A stretch of DNA of 64,000 nt from Spirosoma fluviale (GCA_945906795.1 CAMDRO010000001.1:82591-146590); one strand, 5' to 3'; counted from the stretch's first letter, positions 34,652 to 45,145 are shown. The notes: a model not told the origin generated them from the letters alone. Numbers and translations: made by a program.

Positions 34652-36592
34652 TCAATTTTCATAAGTTAGTTGGCTCATTTCTTCTTGAGCCAAATTCATA
34701 AATGCTTCGATAGTCATTGAGCCTAAATCTCCTTGATTCTTTTTTCTTACGCTAATCATTCCTTCAGCTTGTTCTTTATCGCCTACAATGATCATAAAAG
34801 GCACTTTATTAACTTCGGCATCACGAATTTTTCGACCTATTTTCTCATCCCGATGATCTACATACCCACGTAAATCTTTTTCTTGAAGCCTTAAATAAAT
34901 CTCATTGGCATAGTCCTCATACTTTTCTGAAATAGGTAATACGGCTAATTGATCCGGCGAAAGCCATAATGGGAAATTACCTGCTGTATTTTCTATTAAA
35001 ATAGCTACAAATCGTTCAAGAGAACCAAATGGGGCTCTATGTATCATAACAGGTCTATGCTTTTGATTATCAGAACCTGTATACTCTAATTCAAATCGTT
35101 GAGGTAATTGGTAATCCACTTGAATGGTGCCCAACTGCCAATTTCTGCCTAGCGCATCTTTGACCATAAAATCTAACTTTGGACCATAAAAAGCTGCCTC
35201 ACCGTATGCTATGGTGGTAGGCAATCCTTTTTCTTTAGCAGATTTTATAATCGATTCTTCAGCACGATTCCAATCATCATCATTTCCTATGTATTTTTCC
35301 CTGTTAACCTTATCTCTTAATGATATTTGCGCAGAATATTGATCAAAACCAAGCGCCTTAAATACATACAAAACTAAATCTATTACCTTCATAAACTCGT
35401 CCTCCACTTGGTCCGGACGACAAAAAATATGAGCATCATCTTGTGTAAATCCCCTAACTCGGGTCAATCCATGCAATTCACCCGATTGTTCATAACGATA
35501 CACTGTGCCAAATTCTGCTAAGCGTAAGGGTAAGTCTTTATAACTCCTTGGCTTAGTTTTATAGATCTCGCAATGATGCGGGCAATTCATTGGTTTTAGA
35601 AAAAATTCTTCATTTTCATCAGGCGTATGTATGGGCTGAAATGAATCTTTTCCGTATTTAGCATAATGACCTGAAGTAACATAAAGTTCTTTACTAGCAA
35701 TATGCGGTGTAATTACAGGAGAATATCCAGCACGAACTTGGGCTCGTCTTAAAAAATTCTCTAATCTTTCACGTAAGATAGTACCTTTAGGAAGCCACAA
35801 AGGCAAGCCTAAGCCTACTTTTTCTGAAAAAGCGAATAATTCCAGTTCCTTACCTAATTTTCTATGGTCACGCTTTTTTGCTTCTTCCAATAAATTTAAG
35901 TGCTCTTCTAGTTCCTTGGCCTTTGGAAATGTAATCGCATAAATTCGAGTCATTTGTTTACGCTTTTCATCTCCACGCCAATAGGCTCCTGCCACACTTA
36001 AAATTTTGACTGCTTTAATAAAACTAGTGCTTGGAATATGGGGTCCTTTACATAAATCAGTGAAATTCCCTTGTGAATAAAAAGTAATATCTCCATCAGT
36101 CAAGCCTTCCAAAAGCTCTAACTTATACTCATCATTCTTTATCGTAAAATATTGAACCGCATCTTTTTTTGAAATTTCTTTTCGAACGTAAGCCAATTTC
36201 AGTCGAGCTAATTCTAGCATTTTATCTTCTATTGCCTTGAATTGTTCTTGTCCAAACTCTTGATCCCCTAAGTCAATATCATAATAGAATCCATTTTCAA
36301 TTGCTGGACCAATTCCAAATTTTGTTCCGGGGTTCAACAATTCGATCGCCTCAGCTAATAAATGAGCTGAGGAATGCCAAAAGATTTTTTTCCCCTCTAG
36401 GTCATTCCAAGTAAGTAATTGTAAATTAGAATCTGTGACAATAGGAGTGGAGGAATCGACCACTTGATCATTTAATTTGGCTGCTAACACATTTCGTGCT
36501 AATCCTTCTGATATACTTAATGCAATATCCATCGGTGTAATTCCTTTTGAATATTCTTTAACTTGTCCGTCTGGAAAAATAATTTTAATCAT
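34652..36592 (-). CDS. thrS: Threonyl-tRNA synthetase
   Basis: This 646-residue class II synthetase has an N-terminal TGS domain (about 1-60), the N2 editing domain with [12 protein letters not shown] near 76 and its Cys/His partner in GPHIPSTSF, then the catalytic core. Core motifs are motif 1 near [13 protein letters not shown], the zinc/threonine ligands in [14 protein letters not shown], motif 2 [30 protein letters not shown], and motif 3 [11 protein letters not shown]. The anticodon-binding domain ends the protein. Length is typical. It is the first gene of the IF-3/L35/L20 cluster. Confidence 0.98.
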   Translation of the reverse strand: MIKIIFPDGQVKEYSKGITPMDIALSISEGLARNVLAAKLNDQVVDSSTPIVTDSNLQLLTWNDLEGKKIFWHSSAHLLAEAIELLNPGTKFGIGPAIENGFYYDIDLGDQEFGQEQFKAIEDKMLELARLKLAYVRKEISKKDAVQYFTIKNDEYKLELLEGLTDGDITFYSQGNFTDLCKGPHIPSTSFIKAVKILSVAGAYWRGDEKRKQMTRIYAITFPKAKELEEHLNLLEEAKKRDHRKLGKELELFAFSEKVGLGLPLWLPKGTILRERLENFLRRAQVRAGYSPVITPHIASKELYVTSGHYAKYGKDSFQPIHTPDENEEFFLKPMNCPHHCEIYKTKPRSYKDLPLRLAEFGTVYRYEQSGELHGLTRVRGFTQDDAHIFCRPDQVEDEFMKVIDLVLYVFKALGFDQYSAQISLRDKVNREKYIGNDDDWNRAEESIIKSAKEKGLPTTIAYGEAAFYGPKLDFMVKDALGRNWQLGTIQVDYQLPQRFELEYTGSDNQKHRPVMIHRAPFGSLERFVAILIENTAGNFPLWLSPDQLAVLPISEKYEDYANEIYLRLQEKDLRGYVDHRDEKIGRKIRDAEVNKVPFMIIVGDKEQAEGMISVRKKNQGDLGSMTIEAFMNLAQEEMSQLTYEN

Positions 36593-36615
36593 CCTATCTA
36601 ATTTTACGCAAGTTA

Positions 36616-36623
36616 CAAATTTA
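36616..36623 (-). promoter_or_regulatory. Candidate -7 element for thrS
   Basis: On the minus strand this reads TAAATTTG, a perfect TAnnTTTG match 23 bases before the thrS ATG. No TTG is found at 19-21 bases upstream, so support is from the -7 box and position only. Confidence 0.45.
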
Positions 36624-36633
36624 CCCCCAAAAA

Positions 36634-37725
36634 TTAAGGCTTAATCGTCAACAAAGAATCTTTGGCCACTAAGTTGGTATCCATTGAAATCCCAAAAAAC
36701 TTCATTTTTAATTGATAAAACCTTTGATCATTTTTCAAAACCAATTGAACTGAATCCATCATTGATTTATAGCGAATTTTATCTCCCAAGTTTAAATAAC
36801 AGGTTGATTTTAAAAATGGTACGTCTGTGAAAGATTCTAAGTCAGGTTTGATTTTATCAAAATAAAATAGAGCTGAGGTGTAATTTCTATTATGCATATA
36901 AAAAGAACCTATTTCCAAATATAAATTATCGTTATGTTCAAATAAATTGAAGACTTTTTGATACGCCAATTCAGCCATTTTAAATTGATTTATCTTACTT
37001 AAAAATCGAGCCCAAAACCGGAGAAGATGTGGGTCATTTGGATGATCATTGATTAATTTCAACAATTGATTTTGATACAAATATTTAGAAGTATGGTCCA
37101 ATGCATTTTCTAAATAGAATCTTTGCAACCTAACATCTTGCATACTTTTTTGATCTAAGCTATTCCATATATTAAGATTCGGAATTGGGTTAATTGAACA
37201 TAAATGACGTAAAATAGAATAATATACCTGATCCGTCACAGTCAAATCATTTATTCTAATTTGATTTAAATAATAAGTAGCCAATGTGTACTTATTAAGT
37301 TGGATTGATGCCTCCGCTAATAAAAACAAGATAAATGATTGTTTTTTTTCACTAGGTTGAATCAAATTAAAATAATTTAAAGCGATGTTATAATTTTCTA
37401 AATCCAAAGCAATCTGCCCAGCTAACAATAAATAATCACTTTCTCTAGGAGAGGATTTAAGTACATGCTGAATATCTACATTAGCTTTTTTATATTGGCG
37501 CGATTCATATAAATATTTAGCGCGTAAATAATACCAATGGGAAGATGAACCATTATCAATTATTTGATTTAAAAAAGAAATAACTTTTTGATTTTGAACT
37601 TTATCCGTATTTAAAAGAGCCGATATATATTTTTGTTCGGGAATGATTTCTCCTTTAAAATCCTGCGTAGGTTCACAAGAGATAAAACCAAAGATGACAA
37701 AAAATACTAGATATTTTCCCCTCAT
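36634..37725 (-). CDS. TPR-repeat lipoprotein
   Basis: This 363-residue protein has a lipoprotein signal ([17 protein letters not shown], Cys at residue 17). Helical repeats follow that resemble tetratricopeptide repeats, for example [43 protein letters not shown] and [27 protein letters not shown] lipoproteins usually scaffold envelope complexes. The start overlaps the stop of the large HExxH protein by one base (TAATG), which suggests that the two act together. The precise role is unknown. Confidence 0.85.
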   Translation of the reverse strand: MRGKYLVFFVIFGFISCEPTQDFKGEIIPEQKYISALLNTDKVQNQKVISFLNQIIDNGSSSHWYYLRAKYLYESRQYKKANVDIQHVLKSSPRESDYLLLAGQIALDLENYNIALNYFNLIQPSEKKQSFILFLLAEASIQLNKYTLATYYLNQIRINDLTVTDQVYYSILRHLCSINPIPNLNIWNSLDQKSMQDVRLQRFYLENALDHTSKYLYQNQLLKLINDHPNDPHLLRFWARFLSKINQFKMAELAYQKVFNLFEHNDNLYLEIGSFYMHNRNYTSALFYFDKIKPDLESFTDVPFLKSTCYLNLGDKIRYKSMMDSVQLVLKNDQRFYQLKMKFFGISMDTNLVAKDSLLTIKP

Positions 37726-40556
37726 TAAAAACCTAAATCTAAGACTAGTGGATAAAATTCATATTGATTTAATCGAGGCTTATATAAAAGCCTGATTCCA
37801 AGTTCAAAACCTTGTGAAAAGCGTAAAACATGGAAATTAGATGAAACATCTAAGCCCACCGATTCATAAGATTTATACAATTCTGATTTTTTAAAATCGG
37901 GAATACCTTGGCTTAAATCCATAAATACATTTCCCTTAAATCGGGTAAAATACAATAAGCGTCCCAATTTTATCGACGTATTAGCAATGGGAAATTTATA
38001 ATCTAATGACAAATTTGTCCAGCGCTGATTAACCTCATAAAGATAGCCTCTTGTAAAAACAAAAGGACTATTAAAGTTATAATTCCCCTTCATGTCTTGT
38101 TGGAATGATGCTTTTATCAATACCCCATGATTTTTAAAGAAACCAGGCAAATAAATTTTCGCTTGCATTCCCCATAATTCGGACTGCAGAGATTGTTTAA
38201 AAGGCATCCCATTCCAATAAAAATTCAATTGATACCCTAATCTAGATTGAAGATCCCAAAGAGATTTATTCAATAATTTAGAATAATTAATTTGGTAGAT
38301 CATGGACGAATAGGTCCCATCGAAAGCTTCAGATTTATATCGCAAGGGAAGATTATAACCGTCCACCTTAAATATTGAATAGGTACTTGACACATATAAT
38401 TGTTCTTGGAACGCTCCACGAGTAAGTAACAATGGAATCCGAATGCCAATATCCATTTTAGTTTGATTCCATTGATCCGATCTTAAACTATCCAAAGGGC
38501 TTTTTTTATCAATATAAAGGGATGTATTTCTAGGACCTTGCTGGAAAGAAAAATCCAAGACGGGAAACCAACCTTGATATGATGCCCGGATGTATTTAGT
38601 TCCGGTTTGCTCACTTGCATCATAAATATAACCCATTCCAATTTGGAGTGTATTGGTCAAATTTTTTGACAAAAGACCTAAATCCAATTTATTGAATTGA
38701 GAATTTATAAGGGGACCCCAGGCATATGGATTAAGTAAATTCCAACGACTATACGAAGTCACTGCAAAATTCTCCTGTTTAATCTCACGGGGAGCCACCG
38801 CTGAATGATCAATAAAATTAATTGAGTGAGATTCATTTACCCGCCCTACACCAATTTGATTTCCAGCTGCGGAATAATTAGAAAAAACAAAAGACTCTGA
38901 TGTTCCATTTAAAAAAGAAATAGAATAAGCGCCAAACTGAGTTTTGGTTACATAGGATAATGAATTGTTCTTAAAATTCCAACGGGCTAATTGATCCACT
39001 TGGCCTACGGGCAAATTAAAATACACAAAATCATCCTGTATAAAAGTAGCTGCTATATTATTTGAACCAAAATCACGTCGAGCAATCACTTGTTTCAACA
39101 AATAATTATAAATAACTATTTCTTTATGGCCATTATGAAGTGAAATGTAGGACAATAATCCACCTGAAGATATTCTGGGTTGGATTACCTGAACAAAGGA
39201 ATCAAAACGAATGCTGTCGATCAATACTTTTGTCTCCTTCTCAAGAATTTTTATCATAGATTCCCCATTATTCTGCAATTCTAAATAGGATACGTACTTA
39301 GAATCCGGACTAATACTTGGACATATCCATTTTTTATGATCGCTCCAAAATGTTTTTAAATGACGCCTAAGATCATAAAAAACTATTTTAGTATGTTGTT
39401 TTTGAGTCCATCTTGGGTTAAACAGTATTTCCGACCAAACTACAAATTGATCCGAAGCTGATAGCATATTACTTGGATAAACAGGACCTAATACACACAA
39501 TTTTCTTTCTTTAAAATTTTCAATCTCAACTAATGAGGGGATATCTTGAAAGCTTGATTTGATGGTGACGACTTTGCCATTCCCCATATTTTGCGGATAG
39601 TCATAGCTTGTAAATCCACTTTTGATTTTAGGTGAAATAATAGTGTAAGAAGAATCAACATCTTTTTGTCTTAGCGTATCCAATTGTTTTTGCAAGATCT
39701 GTTCGACATATTGGTCAATTTGTAAACCAAATTTCTTTTTTACTTGGTTCGAAAATGAAAATATGCCAGGTTTATTCAGTGTATTTTGCCATAATGAGCC
39801 AATCTCTTTAAATCCATTATTCGAAGTTAATTTATGAGTAATAAACTGGCCAAAAACATAATGATTAGGCATATTTTCCTTAAAGTTCCTAGACATTAAT
39901 TTGCTGTAATTTGGGACACCATATTGCCATAAATACGCATTTAACGTGTTGGAAAACTGTGGTATGTTGCCTCTACCAATCTGATTATTTAATCGTGTTT
40001 CGGTTTCTATGGCATCGCCTTCCCATAACCAGTTAGGAATCATCAAATTACTATAAAGAGCTTGGCCATTGCTCCCCCAAAATAGTTTGAAAATACGACT
40101 GATTCCCGTGGTAGCTAATTCATTTTGATATATGTGCCTAGTTTCGTGAATAGCTAATAAATTGAGCCAATCGTTCGTCGATTGAAGACTTGCTTCTTGG
40201 CTAGGGGTCGTATAAAATTCGCCTCTAGGAGCAAAAAGACTTATAAACCCATTTGAAATTAATCCTTGATTTTGCAGAATAATAGACCATTGATGATCTA
40301 TACTTTTATTCGATATTTTTGCAGCTGGCCATTGGATTGACAGTGATCTAGCCGTGGAAAAAGCTAAAGAATCAGCTCCATCAGGATAAATAATGCGAAC
40401 AGCTTTACCTAGGATATTAATCTGTTTAAAGCGTAAATTAGATGAATTTTGCTCTAATATTGGGTATAATATTTGTGAAAATCCAGAAAATGAAATTACA
40501 ATTAAAAAGGAAAAAATAATTCTTAAAACCATTTTAAGACTTGCTCGATGAGCCAT
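37725..40556 (-). CDS. Outer-membrane protein with HExxH gluzincin-like domain, propeller and C-terminal barrel
   Basis: This 943-residue exported protein carries its signal peptide at about residues 9-28 (MVLRIIFSFLIVISFSGFSQ). ATG 40532 may therefore be the true start instead of 40556; both overlap the ALDH gene. Residues 130-190 carry IHETRH, an HExxH zinc motif, and about 40 residues later NWLWEGDAIETET, like the third ligand and WxxEG motif of gluzincin peptidases. Residues about 330-590 look like propeller blades (SISPDSKYVSYLELQNNG). From about 600, alternating aromatic strands ending in YPLVLDLGF suggest an outer-membrane beta-barrel. A surface-linked protease or sensor is inferred. 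Confidence 0.8.
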   Translation of the reverse strand: MAHRASLKMVLRIIFSFLIVISFSGFSQILYPILEQNSSNLRFKQINILGKAVRIIYPDGADSLAFSTARSLSIQWPAAKISNKSIDHQWSIILQNQGLISNGFISLFAPRGEFYTTPSQEASLQSTNDWLNLLAIHETRHIYQNELATTGISRIFKLFWGSNGQALYSNLMIPNWLWEGDAIETETRLNNQIGRGNIPQFSNTLNAYLWQYGVPNYSKLMSRNFKENMPNHYVFGQFITHKLTSNNGFKEIGSLWQNTLNKPGIFSFSNQVKKKFGLQIDQYVEQILQKQLDTLRQKDVDSSYTIISPKIKSGFTSYDYPQNMGNGKVVTIKSSFQDIPSLVEIENFKERKLCVLGPVYPSNMLSASDQFVVWSEILFNPRWTQKQHTKIVFYDLRRHLKTFWSDHKKWICPSISPDSKYVSYLELQNNGESMIKILEKETKVLIDSIRFDSFVQVIQPRISSGGLLSYISLHNGHKEIVIYNYLLKQVIARRDFGSNNIAATFIQDDFVYFNLPVGQVDQLARWNFKNNSLSYVTKTQFGAYSISFLNGTSESFVFSNYSAAGNQIGVGRVNESHSINFIDHSAVAPREIKQENFAVTSYSRWNLLNPYAWGPLINSQFNKLDLGLLSKNLTNTLQIGMGYIYDASEQTGTKYIRASYQGWFPVLDFSFQQGPRNTSLYIDKKSPLDSLRSDQWNQTKMDIGIRIPLLLTRGAFQEQLYVSSTYSIFKVDGYNLPLRYKSEAFDGTYSSMIYQINYSKLLNKSLWDLQSRLGYQLNFYWNGMPFKQSLQSELWGMQAKIYLPGFFKNHGVLIKASFQQDMKGNYNFNSPFVFTRGYLYEVNQRWTNLSLDYKFPIANTSIKLGRLLYFTRFKGNVFMDLSQGIPDFKKSELYKSYESVGLDVSSNFHVLRFSQGFELGIRLLYKPRLNQYEFYPLVLDLGF

Positions 40557-41947
40557 TTAGTTTTAAAAGTGTAAGGAGGATAAAAATTCTTTAACAGATT
40601 AGTATATTGTTTTAAAACTGATTTTTGATTTGAAAATTCTTGAAAACCAAATTTACCCCCTGATTTACCAATACCTGAATTATTGACTCCTCCAAAGGGT
40701 AGATTAGAATGACCAAACTGTATCAGGCAATCATTGACCACACTAGTTCCTGAACTCGTATTACTTAAAATATAATCTGAAAATGAGGTGTCTTTTGAAA
40801 AAACATAGAGCGCCAAAGGCTTTTCCTCATGTAATAATTTCGTTACCACCTCATTCTCATCTTTGAACGTTAATATGGGTAAAATAGGTCCAAATATTTC
40901 TTCCTGCATAATTAACATGTCATCCGTGCAATTCGCTAGAAGCGTGGGACCAATAAAACACGAGGCTTCATCTATTTCACCTCCATAAATAATGGTAGCT
41001 CCTTTAGATTTGGCATCATCCAATAAATGACATATTCGACTAAAATGTTTCGTATTAACGATTCGAGCGTAGTCGCTACTATTTTGAATGCCCTTATTAT
41101 CTGAATTATAAAATAACTTGATCGTATCTTCTAATGCGCCAATAAAAGAATAATATACTTTTTCATGTACATATAAATAATCCGGTGCGATACATGTTTG
41201 GCCATTATTCAAAAATTTACCCCAGGCGATTTTTTTAGCCGTCGAAATTATGTCCACATTCGAATCAATAATAGCAGGTGATTTGCCCCCTAATTCAAGT
41301 GTAACTGAGGTTAAATGCTTAGCCGCAGCCCGCATAACTACCTTGCCAATAGCAGGACTACCTGTAAAAAAGATATGGTCAAATTTTTGATCCAACAAAT
41401 AAGTGGACACGGCGGCATCCCCTTCAAATACGGCCACTTCGCTTTCATCAAACAAAGACAATATCATTTTTTTTATGAACGATGATGTGTTAGGACTTAA
41501 TTCAGACGGCTTTAAAATAACGGCATTGCCTGCAGCAATAGCATGAACAAGCGGATTAATCGCTAAATTAAATGGATAATTCCATGGTGCTATAATTAAA
41601 CAAAGACCTTTAGCTTCTGACATGATGTAACCCTGGGTTCCTAATAATAAGAGTGGCGTCCCTACTTTTTGGGGCTTCATCCAAGATTTCAAATGGGTCA
41701 TTATATGAGCTATTTCTCTTTTCACACCTAGCAACTCGCCTATAATTACCTCCGAACTGGGCTTTTTAAAATCAGAAAACAAGGCGTCGTATAAATCTTG
41801 TTTATGCGAGAGCATATATTTTTCGATTGTTTTTAATTTAGCTATGCGCTCTTCTGGGCTAGAATTTTTTAACCGTTGGCGTGATGATTTTTGTAAGAAA
41901 AAAACTTTATCAATGGCCTGTTCCATACTAAATGCTTCGTTCATCAT
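40523..41947 (-). CDS. Aldehyde dehydrogenase family protein (class 3-like)
   Basis: This 474-residue NAD(P)-dependent enzyme has APWNYPFNLAINPLVHAIAAGNAVILKPSE near 115, FTGSPAIGK near 195, LELGGKSPAIID near 220 (general-base Glu), NNGQTCIAPDY with the catalytic Cys near 250, and EEIFGPILPIL near 345. The short N-terminus and the hydrophobic/amphipathic tail (KTKWLIEQVLKWF) resemble class 3 fatty aldehyde dehydrogenases, where the tail binds membrane. Its likely substrate is a medium- or long-chain or aromatic aldehyde. It overlaps the downstream HExxH gene by 34 bases. Confidence 0.9.
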   Translation of the reverse strand: MMNEAFSMEQAIDKVFFLQKSSRQRLKNSSPEERIAKLKTIEKYMLSHKQDLYDALFSDFKKPSSEVIIGELLGVKREIAHIMTHLKSWMKPQKVGTPLLLLGTQGYIMSEAKGLCLIIAPWNYPFNLAINPLVHAIAAGNAVILKPSELSPNTSSFIKKMILSLFDESEVAVFEGDAAVSTYLLDQKFDHIFFTGSPAIGKVVMRAAAKHLTSVTLELGGKSPAIIDSNVDIISTAKKIAWGKFLNNGQTCIAPDYLYVHEKVYYSFIGALEDTIKLFYNSDNKGIQNSSDYARIVNTKHFSRICHLLDDAKSKGATIIYGGEIDEASCFIGPTLLANCTDDMLIMQEEIFGPILPILTFKDENEVVTKLLHEEKPLALYVFSKDTSFSDYILSNTSSGTSVVNDCLIQFGHSNLPFGGVNNSGIGKSGGKFGFQEFSNQKSVLKQYTNLLKNFYPPYTFKTKWLIEQVLKWF

Positions 41948-41952
41948 AAATT

Positions 41953-42711
41953 TTATTGGAATAAATCCCTTAATTTCATTTCTAATATATCAAAATAATT
42001 TGTGTTTCCACTAGGTTTTCTAAGTGAATCTCCCGCAATATACCAAAAACCATCGCCCGGAAATATAGCAAATGCACTCGATTTTTTCAAGTCCTCCAAC
42101 GCTTTATCCGTAATAAATTCAGCTATAAAAATCGTGTTGACCAAATCTTGTAACTTATCCCAGTCCGATATCGTTTCTACCTGCCCATTTGAACCCGAAT
42201 ACGTAAAATTAAGATTAGCGAAGGACATTTCGCCTTGATATTTATTCCAAGAATCGTTCAAATCCTTAAACTGAAAACCTAAAAACAAAGGATATTCTTT
42301 TCCAGCCATTTCAAAAATGGCTTGCATTAATTCTTGAACTAGGTTTTCTTCAAATTCTAAAAATCTAGGAACATAGGTCGAAGCATTAGCCGCTTCAATC
42401 GCAATAAAAGGTTCCGCGTCTTTAGGGTCACAGGACCCTGACTTGTATTTTGAGAAACTAATGGCTAATCTATTTTTCCAAATGAGGGGTAATTCACCCG
42501 ACCATTCAAATTTATCTTCCACACTTAAACCTTCTGATATTAATTCTTCACTTGAAAAATCTTCTCTTTCCAAATATTGTATGTGTAAAGAAAGGGCCAA
42601 TACATCATTTTCGAAACCTTTAAAATCAAATAAAGCCTCAAAATGGTAAGGGGCTGGAATATCACTAGGACTTTCATAGAAAAGTTTGAAATCTTGATTT
42701 AAAAAATCCAT
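41953..42711 (-). CDS. Conserved-looking cytoplasmic protein of unknown function
   Basis: I do not recognise this 252-residue protein. It has no signal peptide or membrane segment, is acidic and rich in aromatic residues, and looks alpha/beta. Distinct stretches are FYESPSDIPAPYHFEALFDF near the N-terminus, WKNRLAISFSKYKSGSCDP in the middle and AFAIFPGDGFWYIAGDSLRK near the end. It lies 5 bases upstream of the ALDH gene and 2 bases downstream of menE, so it is translated as part of that operon. No function is proposed. Confidence 0.7.
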   Translation of the reverse strand: MDFLNQDFKLFYESPSDIPAPYHFEALFDFKGFENDVLALSLHIQYLEREDFSSEELISEGLSVEDKFEWSGELPLIWKNRLAISFSKYKSGSCDPKDAEPFIAIEAANASTYVPRFLEFEENLVQELMQAIFEMAGKEYPLFLGFQFKDLNDSWNKYQGEMSFANLNFTYSGSNGQVETISDWDKLQDLVNTIFIAEFITDKALEDLKKSSAFAIFPGDGFWYIAGDSLRKPSGNTNYFDILEMKLRDLFQ

Positions 42712-42713
42712 GT

Positions 42714-43778
42714 TTATGATTTTAAATTATTTAAATACAAAGTTAATGTATTTGATCGATCAATTTTCCCTGAATTTGTATATATAAATTGAGGTAAACG
42801 AATGACTTCTTTAGGTATTTCCCAGGAATTTAAATTAATTTTTACGTGTTGAATTAATTCAGATTGAAAATCAATTCCAACTTTAGTTTCGATAAATAAA
42901 ACCAATTTTTGACCAAAAAAAGGATCATCTAGACCCCAGGCAAATAGTTTACATTCGAATGATTTTTTGGCAAAAAAGATTTGACAACAATTTTCAATTA
43001 TTTCAGGTTGAATTTTTCTTCCCCCAGAATTGATTACAAAATCTTTCCTGCCTAATACCCGAAAACGATTCTTATCAACTAGCTCAACCCGATCATTTGT
43101 TTCAATCCATTGATTTAGGGTACTAGGTGAATTTATGCATAAACAACCTTGATCATTCATTTTAATCTTTACATGAGCCAAGCATTGATATGTAAAAGCC
43201 TCCGAACTGATAGGTCTAAATGCTATATGAGATGAAGTTTCTGTCATTCCATATGTTTGAAAAATAGGCAATTGGATGTTTTTCGTTTTTAATTCCAAGG
43301 AAGACGTTAATTCTGAGCCGCCGATTAAAATACCTTTAACTTTAGAGAAAAAGGTAAATAAATTAATGTTTGATTGAAGAATCGTAGACCACTGTGTCGT
43401 AACAAAAGAGGCTAAATGAATATTCATGGGTTTTGCAATGCTTTCTAAAGGATTTTGACAAGGTTCTATGAGTACAACTGTTAGTTTTAAAACTAATGCT
43501 CGGACAAGCATCATAGCCCCAGCTATATATTCAATAGGTAAACAAAGTAAAACATGATCTCCCTCTTGTAAATTAAGCCATTCCTTGGTCATATTAGCCG
43601 ATTCAATCATACTGATTCGAGACAAATAAATAGACTTAGGCTTTCCTGTGGAACCACTTGTATGGAATAAAAACTCATCTTTACCCGAGTTCCACAGTTG
43701 ACAAAAATCAAATACTTCTTTTTGAAAAGAATTTAATGGTTCAGGATAATTAGAAAGATGTGGATTAAATACAAGCAT
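42714..43778 (-). CDS. menE: o-Succinylbenzoate-CoA ligase MenE-like (AMP-binding)
   Basis: This 354-residue ANL-superfamily enzyme is shorter than most acyl-CoA ligases, as is usual for Bacteroidota MenE. Motifs are FLFHTSGSTGKPKSIYL (P-loop-like), FQTYGMTETSSHIA, the Asp of TNDRVEL and NSGGRKIQPEIIE at the hinge. The lysine near the C-terminus in NSGKIDR completes the active site. MenE activates o-succinylbenzoate for ring closure by MenB. The divergent DUF2452-menB pair starts 85 bases away, which supports the menaquinone assignment. Confidence 0.86.
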   Translation of the reverse strand: MLVFNPHLSNYPEPLNSFQKEVFDFCQLWNSGKDEFLFHTSGSTGKPKSIYLSRISMIESANMTKEWLNLQEGDHVLLCLPIEYIAGAMMLVRALVLKLTVVLIEPCQNPLESIAKPMNIHLASFVTTQWSTILQSNINLFTFFSKVKGILIGGSELTSSLELKTKNIQLPIFQTYGMTETSSHIAFRPISSEAFTYQCLAHVKIKMNDQGCLCINSPSTLNQWIETNDRVELVDKNRFRVLGRKDFVINSGGRKIQPEIIENCCQIFFAKKSFECKLFAWGLDDPFFGQKLVLFIETKVGIDFQSELIQHVKINLNSWEIPKEVIRLPQFIYTNSGKIDRSNTLTLYLNNLKS

Positions 43779-43794
43779 AAATTTATATTCTCTC

Positions 43795-43802
43795 CAAAAT
43801 TA
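43795..43802 (-). promoter_or_regulatory. Candidate -7 element for menE operon
   Basis: On the minus strand this reads TAATTTTG, a perfect TAnnTTTG match 17 bases before the menE ATG. Its expected -33 region coincides with the -7 box of the divergent DUF2452-menB promoter. Confidence 0.45.
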
Positions 43803-43815
43803 GCCAAACATTCTC

Positions 43816-43823
43816 TAATTTTG
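43816..43823 (+). promoter_or_regulatory. Candidate -7 element for DUF2452-menB
   Basis: TAATTTTG matches TAnnTTTG and lies about 40 bases before the ATG at 43863. Its expected -33 region falls on the -7 box of menE, so the two divergent promoters would occupy the same DNA. Confidence 0.45.
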
Positions 43824-43862
43824 TGGGTTAATAAGGGGTTCAATCATAATTTACATTTATTC

Positions 43863-44318
43863 ATGTCAGAAGAAGCGTTTTTAAATCCCATAAATCCAGA
43901 AAAGGTTGCTCAAAATCCTGGACTGCTTCCTTATGCCCACACCGCTGGCGGTGCGATCATAAGACCAGAAGATATGGGCAAAGCAAAGGGGAGATCGGTT
44001 AAAGCCATGCGCCAACAAACCGATCGACAAATGAATCAATTATATGAACAAATGGAGGTTTTAGCTAAACAAGCGAAACTTTTATCTGAACGTAAAGAAA
44101 TTTCAGAACGGATTTATGATGCGGCTATGGGTTTTGAGCCCATCATTAGCGAGACCTATTATTTATATGAAAAAGAAACTGGACTTGATTTATTATCTTT
44201 AGTGGCTCCTGAAGAATGGGGTCGCTCTTTTAAGTATAGTCGGTTTTTGGCCAAAGTAACCTTGCTAGCAGACCATACTTGGGATGTAATGTATAATGAT
44301 GATTTAAACAATGAGTAA
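43863..44318 (+). CDS. DUF2452 family protein
   Basis: The track ORF begins at 43758 inside menE, but the family-like sequence starts at ATG 43863 ([15 protein letters not shown]), which also follows a -7 box. This gives 151 residues. DUF2452 features are [22 protein letters not shown], a long helical middle ([23 protein letters not shown]) and YYLYEKETG[11 protein letters not shown] with a final LADHTWDV. It is cytoplasmic with no known function. It overlaps menB by 8 bases, so a tie to menaquinone synthesis is possible but unproven. Confidence 0.85.
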   Translation: MSEEAFLNPINPEKVAQNPGLLPYAHTAGGAIIRPEDMGKAKGRSVKAMRQQTDRQMNQLYEQMEVLAKQAKLLSERKEISERIYDAAMGFEPIISETYYLYEKETGLDLLSLVAPEEWGRSFKYSRFLAKVTLLADHTWDVMYNDDLNNE

Positions 44319-45144
44319 AATGAATACAAAAGTGAATTGGGAAACCATCAAAGAATACCAAGATATTTTATTTCAATTTCATCAAGGAATTGGTAAAATT
44401 TCTATCAATAGGCCGCATAAGCACAATGCATTTACGCCTCTGACGGTTCAAGAAATGTCTGAAGCTATGGAATTAGCTCGACAAGATACCCGAATAGGCG
44501 TGATTATTTTAACGGGAGAAGGGGGAAAAGCCTTTTGTTCTGGAGGTGATCAAAGCGTTCGTGGCGATGGAGGTTATGTAGGAAAAGACCAAGTGCCTAG
44601 ATTAAATGTGTTGGATCTGCAAAGACAGATTCGAACTATTCCAAAACCTGTTATTGCCATGGTGGCGGGTTGGGCCATAGGTGGAGGGCACGTTTTGCAT
44701 GTGATTTGTGACTTAAGTATTGCCGCTGATAATGCTCGTTTTGGGCAAACTGGACCTAATGTAGGTTCATTCGATGGCGGTTTTGGCGCATCCTATTTAG
44801 CTCGAGTAGTAGGACAAAAAAAAGCAAGAGAAATTTGGTATTTATGTGACCAATATGATGCGAAAGAAGCTTATGAAATGGGCCTCGTGAATAAAGTAGT
44901 TCCCTTAGAAGAATTAGAAAGTACGACAATTTCATGGTGTGAAAGAATTTTAGAAAAAAGTCCCTTAGCCTTAAGAATGTTAAAATCTTCATTTAATGCT
45001 GAGTTAGATGGCCAAGCAGGCATTCAAGAACTAGCGGGCAATGCCACATTATTATATTATTTATCAGATGAAGCGAAAGAAGGCAAAAATGCGTTCCTAG
45101 AAAAGCGGAAACCCGATTTTTCAAAATTCCCTAAATTTCCTTAA
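44311..45144 (+). CDS. menB: 1,4-Dihydroxy-2-naphthoyl-CoA synthase
   Basis: This 277-residue crotonase-fold enzyme closes the naphthoquinone ring in menaquinone synthesis. MenB hallmarks are [36 protein letters not shown], the oxyanion-hole [45 protein letters not shown] and the C-terminal [18 protein letters not shown]. The bicarbonate or Asp general-base subtype was not resolved. It overlaps DUF2452 by 8 bases. An ATG at 44320 is an alternative start that would avoid the overlap. Confidence 0.96.
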   Translation: MSKMNTKVNWETIKEYQDILFQFHQGIGKISINRPHKHNAFTPLTVQEMSEAMELARQDTRIGVIILTGEGGKAFCSGGDQSVRGDGGYVGKDQVPRLNVLDLQRQIRTIPKPVIAMVAGWAIGGGHVLHVICDLSIAADNARFGQTGPNVGSFDGGFGASYLARVVGQKKAREIWYLCDQYDAKEAYEMGLVNKVVPLEELESTTISWCERILEKSPLALRMLKSSFNAELDGQAGIQELAGNATLLYYLSDEAKEGKNAFLEKRKPDFSKFPKFP

Positions 45145-45145
45145 T

